Positions 14,265-26,990 of a stretch of 64,000 nt of DNA are shown piece after piece (within the stretch, counting starts at the first letter, position 1; the number at the start of each line of letters is the position of its first letter). The DNA is from Nectonema munidae (lineage: Eukaryota > Nematomorpha > Nectonematoida > Nectonematidae): contig JAUIRK010000993.1 of the NCBI GenBank assembly GCA_030549495.1, positions 124,001 through 188,000 on the forward strand. Reading direction: 5' to 3'. The translations under genes and the position numbers were made by a program. The notes under the pieces were generated by a model. It saw only the letters and a list, made by a program, of their open reading frames with translations, searched no databases and was not told where the DNA came from.

Positions 14265-14279
14265 CTTCTAACGCATTAA

Positions 14280-16560
14280 CGGCCAGAATGATCAGATGAT
14301 ATCTAATATAAAGCAGATGATTTGTATTTAAAAGTTAACCGATTAATTTGCACTAACATGTTGGTCGTAGAGAGGCTGAAACCCTCAAAATAAAAATGGA
14401 TTATTTGAATCTAAACATGCTCTATGCATCAATCAAGCAATGATAAAAAACTTTGAAGATCTTCAAATATATAGAGAAACAAAATTTGGAGAATTTAAAT
14501 GAAAATACTTTTGGTTATTTGGTTAGTTATTTAGCTAGCTATAGTTAGTAAGTTACTTCGTTTTACAAGTTAGAAAAGTTAGTTAGTTAAATTATGTTGA
14601 TCATTTCTCTACTTCCTCGTCTGATGAATCGATTTTATCCAAACACAAGTTATCTTCTGTTCATCAATGGTATTGGAGATCCTGTTCTCTTTGAATCTTA
14701 TCATGCCATTTCACCCACTCTTATGTTGTGAGAATGCGGGGCCGTTTGGAATTTTTATAGTTGGTTTTCTTAAATTGCGCGCTGACCTTACACGCGCTTC
14801 ACAGCTGGATGAAACACAGTTGAATGCCCTTATGATCGACATATATATCAGCTGCAGGATTGGACTAAGGTCTTCATGGATAACAAAGATATGAGACTTG
14901 TAGCTGACTATTTCAGTTAGATTTTTCACTGGCCCGGATAATAAAGCAAGGTCGCATTACTAGGAAAACCTTGTAATCTTTTAATAATTTTATATTGTCG
15001 CCTTTTTCCAATTACGTGCATGTGACGTAAGTAATGTTTCTTATACGGAATGGCCTAGGTGGGGTTAGGAACGCTTTTTATGTGAGAGTTTTTGGAACAT
15101 GCCCTTTCTACCGCAGACCCTTATGGCGCAAACACTTTTTGGCATGGAAACTTTTTGGTGCATTACTAGTAAGTAAGTAAGTTAGTCAGCTGAATGTTTG
15201 TTATTTTAATAGAAGAGTCACTACACAAATTGACTACAAAAAGCATTTTTAAAAACATGTAAAATTCATATGAAAAGGGCAAGCATTAAACTGGGGTATT
15301 GCGTGTAAGTAACTTTACTCACTTAATATACAAGTAAATATATCTGGAAGAAGGTGTATAATATAGATTTATTAAAAGTCTTATAAAATCAACTTGTATT
15401 TTACTTTCCTTTACAAGATTTTCTTAGTAATGCCAGATCATCTTATATTCAGGTCAGTCAAAAATCAAAGTGAATCAGTGAGAAAAAGGGTGCGCGCCAA
15501 AAAGACCTCTAAACCATGCTTATATCCCTATATGGGATGGAATTTATATTTTTTAACTTTTGTTTGAACTATTTATTTATAAAATCGACAAGTGATTATT
15601 CATTAACGTTTTCTTCAATTTAATGTTGGAAATTATTTAACAAAATTCAATAGTAAAATACAAAATTTAAAGTTATGTAATATTTTTTCAAAATGTTTAT
15701 TTAAAATCAATATATAATCAATCTCTATAAATGGTCATGATACATTCAGATAAAAAAAAGTCAGAACATACAAAAAATGAATATTTACTCTTTTAAATTA
15801 GCATACCGTATTTCCTTGAAAAAGCCAAGTACGTTTATTATTTTAGATTTAGAACATATGAAAACATAGCATTTTTTTTGGAGATTTTTTTCAAATACCT
15901 TTTCTTTTCTAAACTTGTCATGAAATGCTTATTATATAGAAGCCTCATAATTATCTAAATTTTTCAAAAAATATTCCATAAACGAAATGATGTGCAAAAT
16001 AGTAATATCAACCATTATTATTGATGTCACAATCAGTTAAAAAAAATTTTATTGAAGTAAAATATTAAATCAGTCGAGTTATGAAACAAATAACGACAAA
16101 ATAAACATTTTGAACACAACACACGAGTAACAACACACAAACTTACATACACACACAATGCTTTTGCTTACTGTGGTAGGAGAACCGGTCATTAAATTTG
16201 ACTCAGAAGAGGGTCACATAAATTTGTGATTTTTAAAACTTTATCAATCAATTATAAATATATACATAAAGTTAAATTCTCATGTGAAATTTATCATTAT
16301 CTATTAAAAAAATTTATTCTGATTATAAAAATTATATAACGAAAATTACTATATTATATTTATTGAAAAAAAAGATTTTTTGCAGACTTATTGTTGAAAA
16401 CGTAGGTAAATTTCCCAATACATACACCTTTTTCGACATAACCACTTAAAATTATAATGGAAAAAAACCCTCAACTCTTCAATACTTATAAAAAAAAACT
16501 TGTTTTTAAAGACCGCATATGTTTTAGATAACTTAAATATTTTTTCTAATATTATATCAT
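14280..16560. other. AT-rich gene-free stretch
   Basis: No gene is recognised. A GC-richer patch at 14700-14890 has open frames on both strands that match nothing I know. Imperfect GTTA runs lie at 14515-14600 and 15165-15190. Confidence 0.5.
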
Positions 16561-16566
16561 TGAAAA

Positions 16567-16987
16567 AAATTAATTAAATATTTTGGAATCTGATTCAAAT
16601 GTAACATTGGAACTGGAAGCAGGTGTCTCATCAGTCCGATGATTTTGAAGTAGTTTCAAATGCAATACTTCTCCTTCTACCCATGATTCTATATTAGAAT
16701 CAAAACTTTCATCACAACTTATATCGTTTTCTTCAACATCGTAAAAAACAATTTGAAACATTCTTTTCCTGATCGCTTTCATCATCTGCAGAGTCTTCAT
16801 CGGTTTCAAAATTTTTTGATTCATTAGCAGGAGGTGTTATATAAAGTGAAGCTTCTTGATTATTATTAATAATTATATCAAGGTCTTCATTCAATTCAAG
16901 ATTAAACCCTTTTTCCATTAACTTTTGCAAATTACAACCAAGAAACTGTAAAATACATATAAACAGTAAAAAGATTTTAACTTTCAA
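16567..16987 (-). pseudogene. piggyBac (PGBD3-like) transposase N-terminal relic
   Basis: Minus-strand frames give an acidic N-terminal region with LMEKGFNLELNEDLDIIIN, then ASLYITPPANESKNFETDED followed by SADDESDQE. The second frame continues YDVEENDISCDESFDSN. The I-Y-I-x-P-P block followed by TDEDSxDDE is the N-terminal layout of PGBD3-type piggyBac proteins; a sister copy at 62528 reads EIYMSPL then SEEDSGDEEN. The two frames overlap around 16733-16824, so there is at least one frameshift. No catalytic domain follows. Confidence 0.55.
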
Positions 16988-16989
16988 AA

Positions 16990-18210
16990 ATGTAAAATGA
17001 ACTCAATGTGCAACATATAGTTTGATAGAAACACGTTACTAATGAAGATCCAAAATATGACGTGCAAAACATTCATTCAGTACACATATAGTTTGACAAA
17101 AAGCATCAATAAAACAAAACAAATATATAACTTACATCCGAAAAAAAATAAAACACAATATAAAACACAATGGTGATGTTATAAACTATTCAAATCATTG
17201 CAACACTGTTTTGTACACACTAAGCCCCAGTGTTGTGATACGCAACAGTCACACGGAAACATTGAACAATAAATAAGGTTTAAAGTTGGTATTTTTTGAA
17301 AGTTAAGCCTCAAATCAAAAAATAAAAATTGATTTGGAGATGAAAATACTTATTATCACTTCATTCCTTATGAAAAAAAATTATCTTTTCAATCTTTGAT
17401 ATAAAGTATTTACCGTTAAAAAAAATAATTGAAATAAAGTAGCACAGTTATCAGTTTTATTTTTAAAATATAAATTCTATGATAAAACTATTTTTTAGTG
17501 AAAAAAGAATAGGTTAAAACTTTACGTTGCGTTTTTGCAACAGTGGTACATTTCATAGACATTAAAATTTTATTAGGCCAAAAATATCCAATGATCTACT
17601 ATTAAAACTAATAAAGATAGGATCTGAAGTTTTTCAGATGAGTGTTTGAAAATCTTGTGGATTCCGGGAATGGAAAAATATCAGAACATGAAGAAGCATT
17701 TTTATCATCATGCTTGATTGAAAAGATTTTAAAAGAGACAATTGGCAATGTAAGATTAAAATTTATAGAGGAATAGAAAAAGCAGTGGATAAATCTTCTT
17801 TTACTTTTCTTAGACACAAAGAAGTAGTTACATGAACTAACCCTGGCAATTTTGTTTCACTTGTTACTACTTAGTAAATATAATTCTTTGCTGCTGTTTT
17901 ATTTAAAATAAAATAGGTAAAGTCTAATTTAAAGTCAATATCTTTTTTATCTAGTAAGATACAAAATACACTTATTGAATTATTAGGTAATGAAGTTCGC
18001 TATTCTATTCTGAAAAAGAATCAGAAAAGCAAAATACTTCCTTATTATGTTTGACACAACTTCACACGTTTCACAAAGCGATTTGTTGATATTGACAACT
18101 GCTATAGTATAATAAAGTTTTTATTGATTTTATCAAAATTAAAGAAAAAACGATGAAAACTTATAGAAAATATAATCTTAAACTTAAAAAATTTGCGTCG
18201 TTTGTAGTTT
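16990..18210. other. AT-rich stretch, no gene recognised
   Basis: No gene or repeat could be identified. An open frame near 17640-17820 could be decayed transposase but shows no diagnostic motif. Confidence 0.4.
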
Positions 18211-18213
18211 ATA

Positions 18214-18565
18214 CTTTGTAGGTTGTTTGATGCGCCACATACATTAGAAACTGCCAGTGTTGATTTGAATTACTGTCGTGGACGGAGGTACAATTCACCA
18301 AAAATAGCTGATAATATTTCCCGTGTTAAAAAACCAATATTACAGAAAAATCCTAAAGCAATTTTTATGAATTGTGATAACCATTCTTCAAACTTGGTTG
18401 GAGTGAATGCAGCATCAGAAAATGTTTTGGCTATACCATTTTTTGTTTTGCTTGATTCTTTATACAAGTTTTTGCCAAATCAACTTTGAGATGCAGGAAT
18501 TACCGTAAAAAGGATTTCCCATACGAGATGGAGTGCTAAAAGTGATGCTAAACGTGTTGCATAAA
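18214..18565 (+). pseudogene. hAT transposase fragment (zf-MYM-associated type)
   Basis: The plus-strand frame contains YCRGRRYNSPKIADNIS, KPILQKNPKAIFMNCDNHSS and NLVGVNAASENVLAIPFFVL. This corresponds to the YCRGQGYDN..NPKAxFxPCxNHSLNLVGVHAA region of zf-MYM-type hAT transposases. A second frame from about 18492 continues with ISHTRWSAKSDAKRVA. The core is split by a frameshift or small indel between 18480 and 18495. No termini were found. Confidence 0.85.
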
Positions 18566-18569
18566 GTAG

Positions 18570-19435
18570 TGGAATATTTCAAAGCTAAACAAAAAATTAA
18601 GTGCGTAGTTCCAATTTCCGATCAAAGAAACCAGAGTATATTAAATCAAGTGTTTACTGGGCGCACAGAGCTCTAGTGCGTATACGTATTATGGACACAA
18701 ATATGGTGAAGGTACATTTCTCACATGCCAAAAACTTTTTGGTTTTTGCTTTTTGAATGACTTAAAATTTTATCACTATTTAATTGTTCGCATTTAAAAA
18801 ATTTCACAATTTCTACTGTTTCGATTATTGAAAAGTTTATTTAATTTTGCAGAAGAAATTATAGTATCTTGATGCGTGTCTTGATACTTCGGAAGATTCC
18901 AGAAAAATTTTCATTAATTCTTCTCTGATTTAAAAATATATTTTTAGTTTCAAAAAATCAGACCTAGCACATCCACTATTTATTCAACAGTATGAACGTT
19001 TATCAGAGCAAGTGCAAAACTATGGCCATTTTAAAATTAAATTTGAAATATAAGATCTTTTATAGTTTAGCCATTTATACATCTATGCAAAGGCGATTTT
19101 GTTTTAGATTTAACACTTATATAGAGGAGCCAATTGTTTATCTAGAAAACCTCACTGCATTTTCATTGTTTTTCTTACCCAGATGTTATCTTCTTTTCAA
19201 GGCAGCACAATATAGCTCATCAGTTATTTTTTTTAGACACATAGATAGAACTAAATTTTTTGAAATATAAGTGTAAGGATAAAGTAGATTTACGAAGGTA
19301 TCATGTTGTTTTATCTCAAAAAAACAAGTACCCACTGATAACTAAGAAATTTTTATAAGTGTAATATATTGATATATTTTAAACGGTGTAGCTCAAAAAG
19401 TAAAGAAAAATATATGCCTCTACATTATTATATAT
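18570..19435. other. AT-rich stretch, no gene recognised
   Basis: Probably decayed transposon flank; an open frame at 18992-19270 shows no family resemblance. Confidence 0.35.
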
Positions 19436-19439
19436 ATTA

Positions 19440-19612
19440 TAGCACTAGTTGTATAGGGATTGGTTGGTTTGAGATATCAAAGCACTTTCAACCGTAAGGC
19501 TATATGCTCGCATTATGCAAGATGGTTAATCACAGTTTTTGTGAATTTGTTTATAGAGTTGGGAGCCTTGGGGATCGAACCCCTGACCTTCAACTGTTAA
19601 GCTTCTTCTAAA
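19440..19612 (-). repeat. tRNA-like (SINE-type) fragment with a T-arm/B-box
   Basis: On the minus strand 19605-19562 contains GGTCAGGGGTTCGATCCCCA, a T-arm with the B-box core GGTTCGATCCC and a four-pair GGGG/CCCC stem. No A-box or acceptor partner is visible upstream, so this is not a tRNA gene. A tRNA-derived SINE, or its 3' tRNA-like part, followed by about 110 bp of unrelated body down to about 19445, is the best reading. Confidence 0.5.
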
Positions 19613-19913
19613 ATTCATAACCGAATTTTCATTTTTAAACATTAAAATTTAAATATCGTATGTAAGGATAGGATAACTTTAAGGGTTGAACCTTTTTACA
19701 TTTTGAAGGCTGAGCAGCCATCATATGCAACCTGTCAGAGCCCTTATCCATTTCAAGGAACATGAAAGGGCAGTAAATTTCCACGTTACGATTTCGATAA
19801 TTGTAAAAAGCATAATTCTCTTGGATTAATTCTAACATCACTAGTTCTTTCCATACGATATATACAATACAAGTGCTATATGTTGAACAACTTGATTTAG
19901 TCCGACTTATAAG

Positions 19914-20894
19914 CACGGTTGTGGAGTTGGAAATTTTTTGCGACTCCCGACTCCGGTAAACAAAATTTTCGCCTCCGAGTCGGGTACATGAACATTTCCG
20001 ACTCCGTTACACAAAATTTACGACTCCAATTCCGACTTAGGTAAACCAACTTCTACTAAAGAAAACATTAAATTTTAACTGTGACGTTAGCGTACATAAA
20101 GCTTTACTTCGATTTAGACTCGAGCAATCAATTAATATTTACACTGATTCTGATTTCTTCATTGACAGAAAAATTGGCTCCATTTTTACAAAAATGGTCT
20201 CCAAATCAAACTTGAAAATTTTTAACTTTAACTCATTTAAGACCAAGCAAAGCAGACGATATTTAAAAAACGAAGACGATTTATTTTCAAGGTCATTGAA
20301 AAAAGCAGACGAAGATGAAATTACTTATGTTCCAAAATAGGAACATTGGCCGTAAATGGGTTAAATCTAGTCTACATAATTTGTTTAAATATCATTTTTA
20401 TCTATACTGCTATTTTAATATCAACATTAAAATGACTTAGGTTTGAATTAAAGCTCTAATAGTTAAAAATTTCTGAAATAATTCTGTGTGAAATTAATAT
20501 CTAACTATGTTACAAATAAAAATATGATTCAAAATTAAAATAAAAAATTTATTAGAAATAATTTTTTAAAAAAGTATGGCTTCCAGCAAATCTTCTTTAA
20601 CTCTGCTACGTAAATCTGATTTAATTATTCTGAGTGCAGAGAATAATCGCTCAACACTAACTAAATAATATAACTCTCCTAATATAGAGGATCTAAATTC
20701 CAAAGGGGTGTGGAAAAAAGATTGACAAACACTTTCTAATACTTGTCTATATGCAAACCATTTTAATTACTAAACTAATGTATAAAACTACAATTAATCG
20801 CTGCACAATCAAAAAGTGGAGTTTCAATTAACCGGAGTCGCAACATTTTCTACGACTCTGACTCAAAAAGTGCGATTCAGACTGCACAACCCTG
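19914..20894 (-). mobile_element. hAT element with perfect target duplication and nested MITE
   Basis: The ends are CACGGTTGTGGAGTTGG and, inverted, CAGGGTTGTGCAGTCTGAAT, of the class rich in GACTCCGACTC-like subterminal repeats, which recur at 19950-20040 and 20830-20880. They are flanked by perfect 8-bp duplications CTTATAAG at 19906-19913 and 20895-20902. The minus strand at 20690-20575 keeps a transposase C-terminus: SVERLFSALRIIKSDLRSRV then KEDLLEAILF and a stop. A piggyBac MITE is inserted at 20228-20364. The element is 981 bp, hence non-autonomous. Confidence 0.92.
20228..20364. mobile_element. piggyBac-type MITE nested in the hAT element
   Basis: The ends TTAACTCATTTAAGACCAA and, inverted, TTAACCCATTTACGGCCAAT form a ~19-bp inverted repeat bounded by TTAA, the piggyBac target. 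The interior, with AAGCAGACGATATTT and GACGAAG-rich blocks, resembles the MITE at 51843-51997, so they are one family. Confidence 0.8.
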
Positions 20895-20904
20895 CTTATA
20901 AGGT

Positions 20905-22095
20905 CTTCGGTTTTTTCAATATTTGTGTGGGTCTATGCGTTCTGATATTTCAAAAACATTTGTCAAGTTTAAAAATAACAGCATGCCCGTCCTTCTTTTA
21001 GTAACTACTAAAAAGGAGTATTAAAAAAATGAAAAATAAACGTGGATAATTAAGAAATCATATTTTTGTCTAAGAAGTACATTGAATGAGACATGAGTGT
21101 ATACGATAGGATGTTTTTAGAAAAATTGCCATCAAACCGAATTTTAATTAACGCCTGCTAAACCTTAGGTTTGACTTCATTGCAGCCTGCAGATAAAAAT
21201 TAGTATCCATCCCTGTGATAGTAACTTATCCAAGTTGTACTGTAGTTAGAATTTTTTGATTTAAAATCTTATTCCAGGTGTCTTAGAAGGAAAACTTAAC
21301 TTAGATTGATAAATTAAATCTATCCGTTGTTATTTGGGTGAGATCTAATAGCAGTTTTATTTAAACGGTATTGCCGAGTTAACAGATGATGTTATAACCA
21401 AGTGGTACTATATTGTCACAGACTTTGCTAAAGACTCGTAATCATTTTATTTTTATATTTACTTAAAATTAGATCTACTTATATCATTTATGGCCAGCAT
21501 TGTACGAATATAATTTTGATTAACATGTGTGTAAGGCATGTTTATTTCATAATTTATGATATAGTGTTTTATTTAAAATTAAACATATTTTATTCAGAAT
21601 TTTAAATGTTTTATGTTCTTTCTGATATAAAGAACTACAATGGTCCCTCCAGAGTAGTTCGTTATAACCATGTTTTACTGTACAATTTTCATTTTCAATT
21701 CAATATAAATGAGAATAAATTTAAAAAAACAGAAAATATTGTTGTCTGTTTATTTTAAAATTAAGATATGTCATAATGAACCACATGCCTTCAATTCTTT
21801 TAAAAACAACCATCCTTTCTGTGCTCTTTAGTGGGAAGGCTCTTTAAATTATTACTTAAAGGAGATTCATTTAAAAAATTTCCCATGCTCTAAAGAAAAT
21901 TTTCAGGAAATAAACATTTTATAAACATGCTCTGAAAGTAACAAAGTAGGGTAGCAAATGTAGGATAACGTATACTAAATTTACACATTGGTCGTGAAAA
22001 TATAACAAACTTTTCCAAAAAAGGGTTCCATGTGATATACTGAGTTAATTCTTTGTATATGGGATGGAAAAAATGGTTAAGTAGGGGAAAATGAA
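20905..22095. other. gene-free stretch
   Basis: No gene or repeat structure is recognised here. Confidence 0.5.
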
Positions 22096-22099
22096 TGCT

Positions 22100-22399
22100 T
22101 CAATTAAATATCTCGCATAAACTTTTGAAAGAGTGGGGATCAGTATCGTGATTCCTGGAAGAATCAAGGCGAGTGCAAGCATCTCTGGAATCCTGGGTTG
22201 ACAGCATCTCGCTTACGTGCCGCTCGCTCCTCTCCTCCATCGTGGACATGCGGGGAGTGGACGCGTTTTGCTTTGATGCAGGTCGCATGCCCTGCTCGAC
22301 TGCGTACCCAATGAGGCCGACCACGAAGGCAGCTGGATAGAAGATGTAGGGTCCGTAATTGGTGACTACCTTTCTAGTCAAAATAAGCAGCGGAATCAT
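22100..22399 (-). CDS. SMIM12-like small integral membrane protein
   Basis: From the ATG at 22399 the frame gives 99 residues and a stop at 22100. The N-terminus has one membrane segment, with KVVTNYGPYIFYPAAFVVGL followed by IGYAVEQGMR. It then has the charged SMIM12 tail signature MEERSERHVSEML. Human SMIM12 is 92 residues with [20 protein letters not shown] and SISERREDRKLDELL at the same positions. The family is conserved in metazoans and its function is not known. An ATG at 22432 would add 11 residues, but the internal one fits the family length better. The tail after the SERR-like block is not conserved. No introns are apparent. The locus is GC-richer than its flanks. Confidence 0.85.
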   Translation of the reverse strand: MIPLLILTRKVVTNYGPYIFYPAAFVVGLIGYAVEQGMRPASKQNASTPRMSTMEERSERHVSEMLSTQDSRDACTRLDSSRNHDTDPHSFKSLCEIFN

Positions 22400-22549
22400 T
22401 AGAGCGTTCAAGCGAGCATCAGTGCCAAGCAAATTTCATAATATAAAAATTATTAACGATCTTTCATCTAAAAATATTTTTTCTATAATAAAAGTTGTGA
22501 AAAGCAGGATTGGAAAATCAAAATCAGAGATTTTAAAGAAATAAGTGTT

Positions 22550-22800
22550 GGAATCCGTATTTAATAGAATAAAGAAGTCCGGCCGGTTTTTTAAGTATTT
22601 CAAATAAAGTAGAAAATAGTTTAATTCTTGAAGTATATGGAGTGACTCTCTTCATTGGTCGAAGTGGGAAGAGAAGAGTTGGAGGTAAATTTATTAAGTA
22701 TTCAGAGTCGAAGCGGAGTAGGATTTTTGTAGGCACTAGAAGTCGGAATCGCAGTTGGATATTTTCTCTCTGACACGCCAACCCTGGTAAAAACCAATTG
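22550..22800. mobile_element. probable hAT remnant
   Basis: The right border CACGCCAACCCTG at 22787-22799 and internal AGTCG/GAGTCGAAGCGGAGTAGG motifs resemble the CAGGGTTG-class hAT at 19914-20894. No left end or target duplication was established. Confidence 0.35.
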
Positions 22801-22879
22801 AGTTTTATGAATAGAATAATAGAAAGAAAAATTAAGTAAATTATATCATTCGATTCAAAAAAGTTATTAAAACTCAACT

Positions 22880-25135
22880 ATTATTAGAGTAAATAATAGA
22901 GATAATTTTATCTGTACAGTGTGAAAATATTATCTAGCATACAATAACCAGAAGCGTACATCCAGGAAGGGGGAGGGGGCGACACCCTCTCCCCCAATGT
23001 GATTTCTTTTAATTGGTTTATTTTGCTCATGAGTAATAGTTTTATTCATTTGAAGATAAAGATTAGACACAAAAATGAAGAGAATTAAAAAGTAATAGAG
23101 GGAGACGGATTAAATGGGGACTGGACTATAAGAAAGTTTCAGCGAGGATTCAGTCCCCACCCATACCCAATTATCGACAGGTCTGTTTAATGTTCATTAC
23201 AAAATTAATTTATGTAATAAAATCATAATTAAATCAATTATTTATGTAAGTTAGTAGCCATCAACCGCAACAACGTCGTATTAGATCGAAAAACCCTGAA
23301 TAAGCTTCCAAGATATTAGAAAATAAATTACATGATCATATACATTTTATTTACTTATTTATATAAGAAAAATAGTGTTCACTGTTACCATATAATATGA
23401 GTCGGGCCAATACCTTTTCTGCATGTCACCAGTGTAATGGTAGCATTTCCTTTAATTACAGTTCCTAGTTTTGACAAAAATTGGGTTCAGTAGACGTGAA
23501 AAATACTAATTTCAAAATTATGGCTTTTAGAATATATGATAAATAAAGTTCCAAAAATAGAATATGCTCAATTTACAAAATAACATCTTTATTTGCACTA
23601 CCCTTTTAGAAAGAGAGATCTAACTCAGAGTAAAAAACATAAAATATATTTTAAAGCTTAAGTAAGGGTAATAAAGAAAATTCATATTGTAAAAGATTGA
23701 TAGAAAAATTTTGTAATTTAGACATTTTTGTAAATTCTTGATTCGAAGTAAAAATATTCCTAAAAGCTAAAAAAAATTGCTATTTGCTAAATATTTTGAT
23801 TGAAAATTTAGGTAAATTATTTATCTATAAGGATTTTTTCTTTGTACTCTAGATTAGGCCTATTTTAGATAATAAGCACAAACAAAACCTAAATAAATAC
23901 TACCCTTAATCAAACTGTCTTTACCTTTTCTTGTATGAAATTCTTTAATGTTTTTTATATATTATCACCTTTGGCTCATAATTATTTTATTCCGTTTAAA
24001 ATTTTTATCATATTTAGAAGTTTCTATTTCTACCCCATCAAATTCCATCTTACAGTAGTCAGATAAGACCTAAGGATCATGAGATTAAAATTTTGGCATC
24101 TAAGCAAAATGTAGGTTAACTAAGACGCATATAGAAAGGTTTTTTCAAATTTGATAGAAATTATACATTTTTTATGCTATCAATTTGAGTTAAAAATAAA
24201 GTTTGTTTACACATATACTAAACAAACATTTTTTATTCTTGTAATATGTAAGATCTTTAAACTAGACTCAGGACAAGGACAAATTTATTCTGAAATCAAA
24301 AAGAAAATTGAAGAAAGGAAATAAGAATCCATAAACTGGAGTCTAACAGTCGAGGTCAAAAAGAAGTTGTGATGCTTCATCGGGATTTCAACAGCTCCAA
24401 GTTGATAGACTATAAAAATTATAATATAAAAATGGAATAAATATATATAAAATCCTTTCTTATACGACTTAAGTTTTTTGACATCATTTTGGTCGTATCT
24501 TACAGGGAGTCGTTATAGGGAGGTATACGTTTACAAACTAAAGTTCGTATTATTAGAACCTACACTACATTTAAGGCAACATAAATACGTGTTTTTATTA
24601 TGATAAAAAACAAAATTTAAAACTATTTATTTAAAAATGAATCGAGTTTTATTTGCCTTGATTTACAAAAACGATGTTGTTCCACGCATTCCATAGCTAT
24701 TTTTTCATTAAATTTAAGTTAAGGGAGATTGAGAGCTTATTCCATTTTAATCATAGCAAAAACGAGGAAAATATAAACAATTCTTATATAGGACTTATAT
24801 TTTTAGACTTTAAGAAAAAATAATCACAAAGGGCATAGTGCATTTCACAGAGATTTGTATATTGCACATTAGAAAAAGTTTTCTGGAAGTGGGGATATAA
24901 CCAAATTTTTTAGTGATATAATTATTTGAAGAGACATAATTTCTGTTCGCATTAATACCGAAGATAAACTTATTATAGTTTTGTATGTGCATAATTTGAT
25001 AAAAATAATTGGAGACTAGGTTTATCTTTCTATTCTAAAAGTAACGAAAGCCAACGATATATTTAAAAAGAAATTTTAAACTTGAAAATTATTTCAATAT
25101 TTATTAATTAAAATTTAAAACATCTAAATTAATTA
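22880..25135. other. gene-free stretch
   Basis: No gene is visible. A G-rich patch at 22950-23000 beginning CAGAAGCGTACATCC looks like a decayed hAT terminus. The rest is AT-rich and featureless by eye. Confidence 0.45.
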
Positions 25136-25140
25136 ATTTC

Positions 25141-26990
25141 TCCCGGTTAATTTTCGCTTCTGGCAGGCTCGTCTCGCGAGAATCTCGCAAGGTTCTTTCT
25201 TGTCTTTTCCATGAAGTATCTCCATGTTTCCAGGATGAAGTTGCGCCAGTGCTCGGATTCCAGGTCGATGACGCAGTACCAGATCTTCATCCTGTGTCCT
25301 TCGCGGAAGGTTCGGATTTTGAACGGCTGGTTTGTCTTTCTATTTCACATAGTCCAAATTCATCCTGAGAGAGTCGGTCCAGTCAGAGCATTACTTGCTT
25401 GTTGAAGAACCTGGTGAGACTTGCTTCCGAGTTTCTTGACGCATCTGATGGCTGCCATTGAATCTGAGATAATCTTCATTGCTGGCCATAGGTAGTTCTG
25501 GTGGAGTGCAATGGTCCATTTCTTTCCATCTGCCACGAGGCCTAAGCCCGTTAGGCATGTCCACGTGACGGTCTCTGCCAAGCTCCAGGGAATCAGGATG
25601 ATGTCGGTGATGTAGGCGACCGCGAGCTGAACCAGTTGTTTTCGGTCCTTGGCGATTTCCCATTTGTATAGGGTGGAGATGATGCGAAATCTTACGGGTA
25701 GGTTGGCGGCATAATAATTCAAGATTCCCATCACATTTTGTTTGCAGCGTAGGGGAACCTCCTCCAATCAGTGAGCCACTAGAAATGCGAAGAGAGGTTT
25801 AGCAGAATTTCTTTTCTTCGGGGACTCCCATTCTTTTGTTATCGAGCTGGATGCGAGTTCCGAGGAAGCTAATCTGCTGGGTTGGGAGAAGAGCCCATTT
25901 TTCTTTGTTAATCAGCACTCCACATTTTTTTCGAGGAAATGAATGAGGGCTTGGGTTTTTTTGCTCGTGGCTTCCTCGCTGGGACCCAGTATGAGGAAGT
26001 CGTCGAGATAGAGGATAAAGCGGAAATCGCTGTCCCCGTGGACCTGGAGGCGGGCTTTGAACTGGGCTGATTTGATGCAAAAATAGCTTCTCCATGAGGT
26101 GTCTATTTTGATTCCATAGAAAGCATTTGTTAGATCCAACCGCTTTACCCATCGGAGTTGGGGGTTGATGTAGTGGAGCAGGAAGGGGGCCGTGCGTTTA
26201 ATGGCGGGGGTAGCGAATAACTCCCGGGTGAAGAAGTTCGCAACCAGCCGGTTCTTTCCCTTCGTTTTGGGGACCAGAAAATATGGAGAGGTGATTCTAG
26301 GCCTAGTCGCTCTTTTTAGTATGCCTTCTTTGATCATTCGTAGGAGAACCTCCCTTTCTAAGAAGGTTCGATTACCTAGACAGGGTTGCAAACTTCGTGT
26401 TTGCTATCAGCTTGGGCCGGTAGCCTCGTGCCAGAATTCTGGCCGTTTTTTGGTGCTGTAGGTCCTGTGGTGATTTAAAGTTTGGCGCCGAGACTTTGAA
26501 CGAGGCGTCCTGGTCTAGTCTCTTTAGCCTGGCCGAGCTGGTGAACCTGGATACGAGTTTTTTGCAAGACACCGTGTCTATAATAGACTGAATTTGTTCT
26601 TCATCCGAATCGGGGGAGGGGTTATCCTCTGGATCAAATAATAGTACCTGACTAAAGATCGCCTTCCAGAAACTAGGAGGGAATAACTCTTTGTTTTTGT
26701 CATAAAATTCTAGGAGTGCTCCAGGGTTGGCCGGGATGAAGAAGGATCCCTCTCCAGTCGTGATCTGAATGGATCCATCTGTTTGGAAAGTGAAGTAGCA
26801 GTACGTCGAGAGGGAGTGGGAAGACCACGTCGTCCGGCAAGACCAGAGTGGGCTGGGCGTCTATTATTCGGATCTGAGTGTGCCCCCCTGGTTTAGCGAC
26901 GCCCTTGCGGGTGCCCGTCGAAACAGGAGTGGGAACTACTGGTGGTTCCCTGGTAATCCTGGGTTGACCCTGTGAAATATCGATGTCGAA
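25141..26990 (-). mobile_element. DIRS-like retroelement fossil (RT/RNase H region)
   Basis: A GC-rich island with sharp edges in an AT-rich background. The minus strand shows reverse-transcriptase blocks (LKRATRPRITSPYFLVPKTK, VKRLDLTNAFYGIKI, YLDDFLILG) and an RNase H-like SDSMAAIRCV block nearer the 3' end. These are most like tyrosine-recombinase (DIRS/Ngaro) retroelements. The upstream part (26600-26990) would be the preceding coding region but is not identifiable. No recombinase gene or terminal repeats are seen. It is a partial, broken fossil with several breaks. The well-kept GC contrast suggests moderate rather than great age. Confidence 0.65.
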
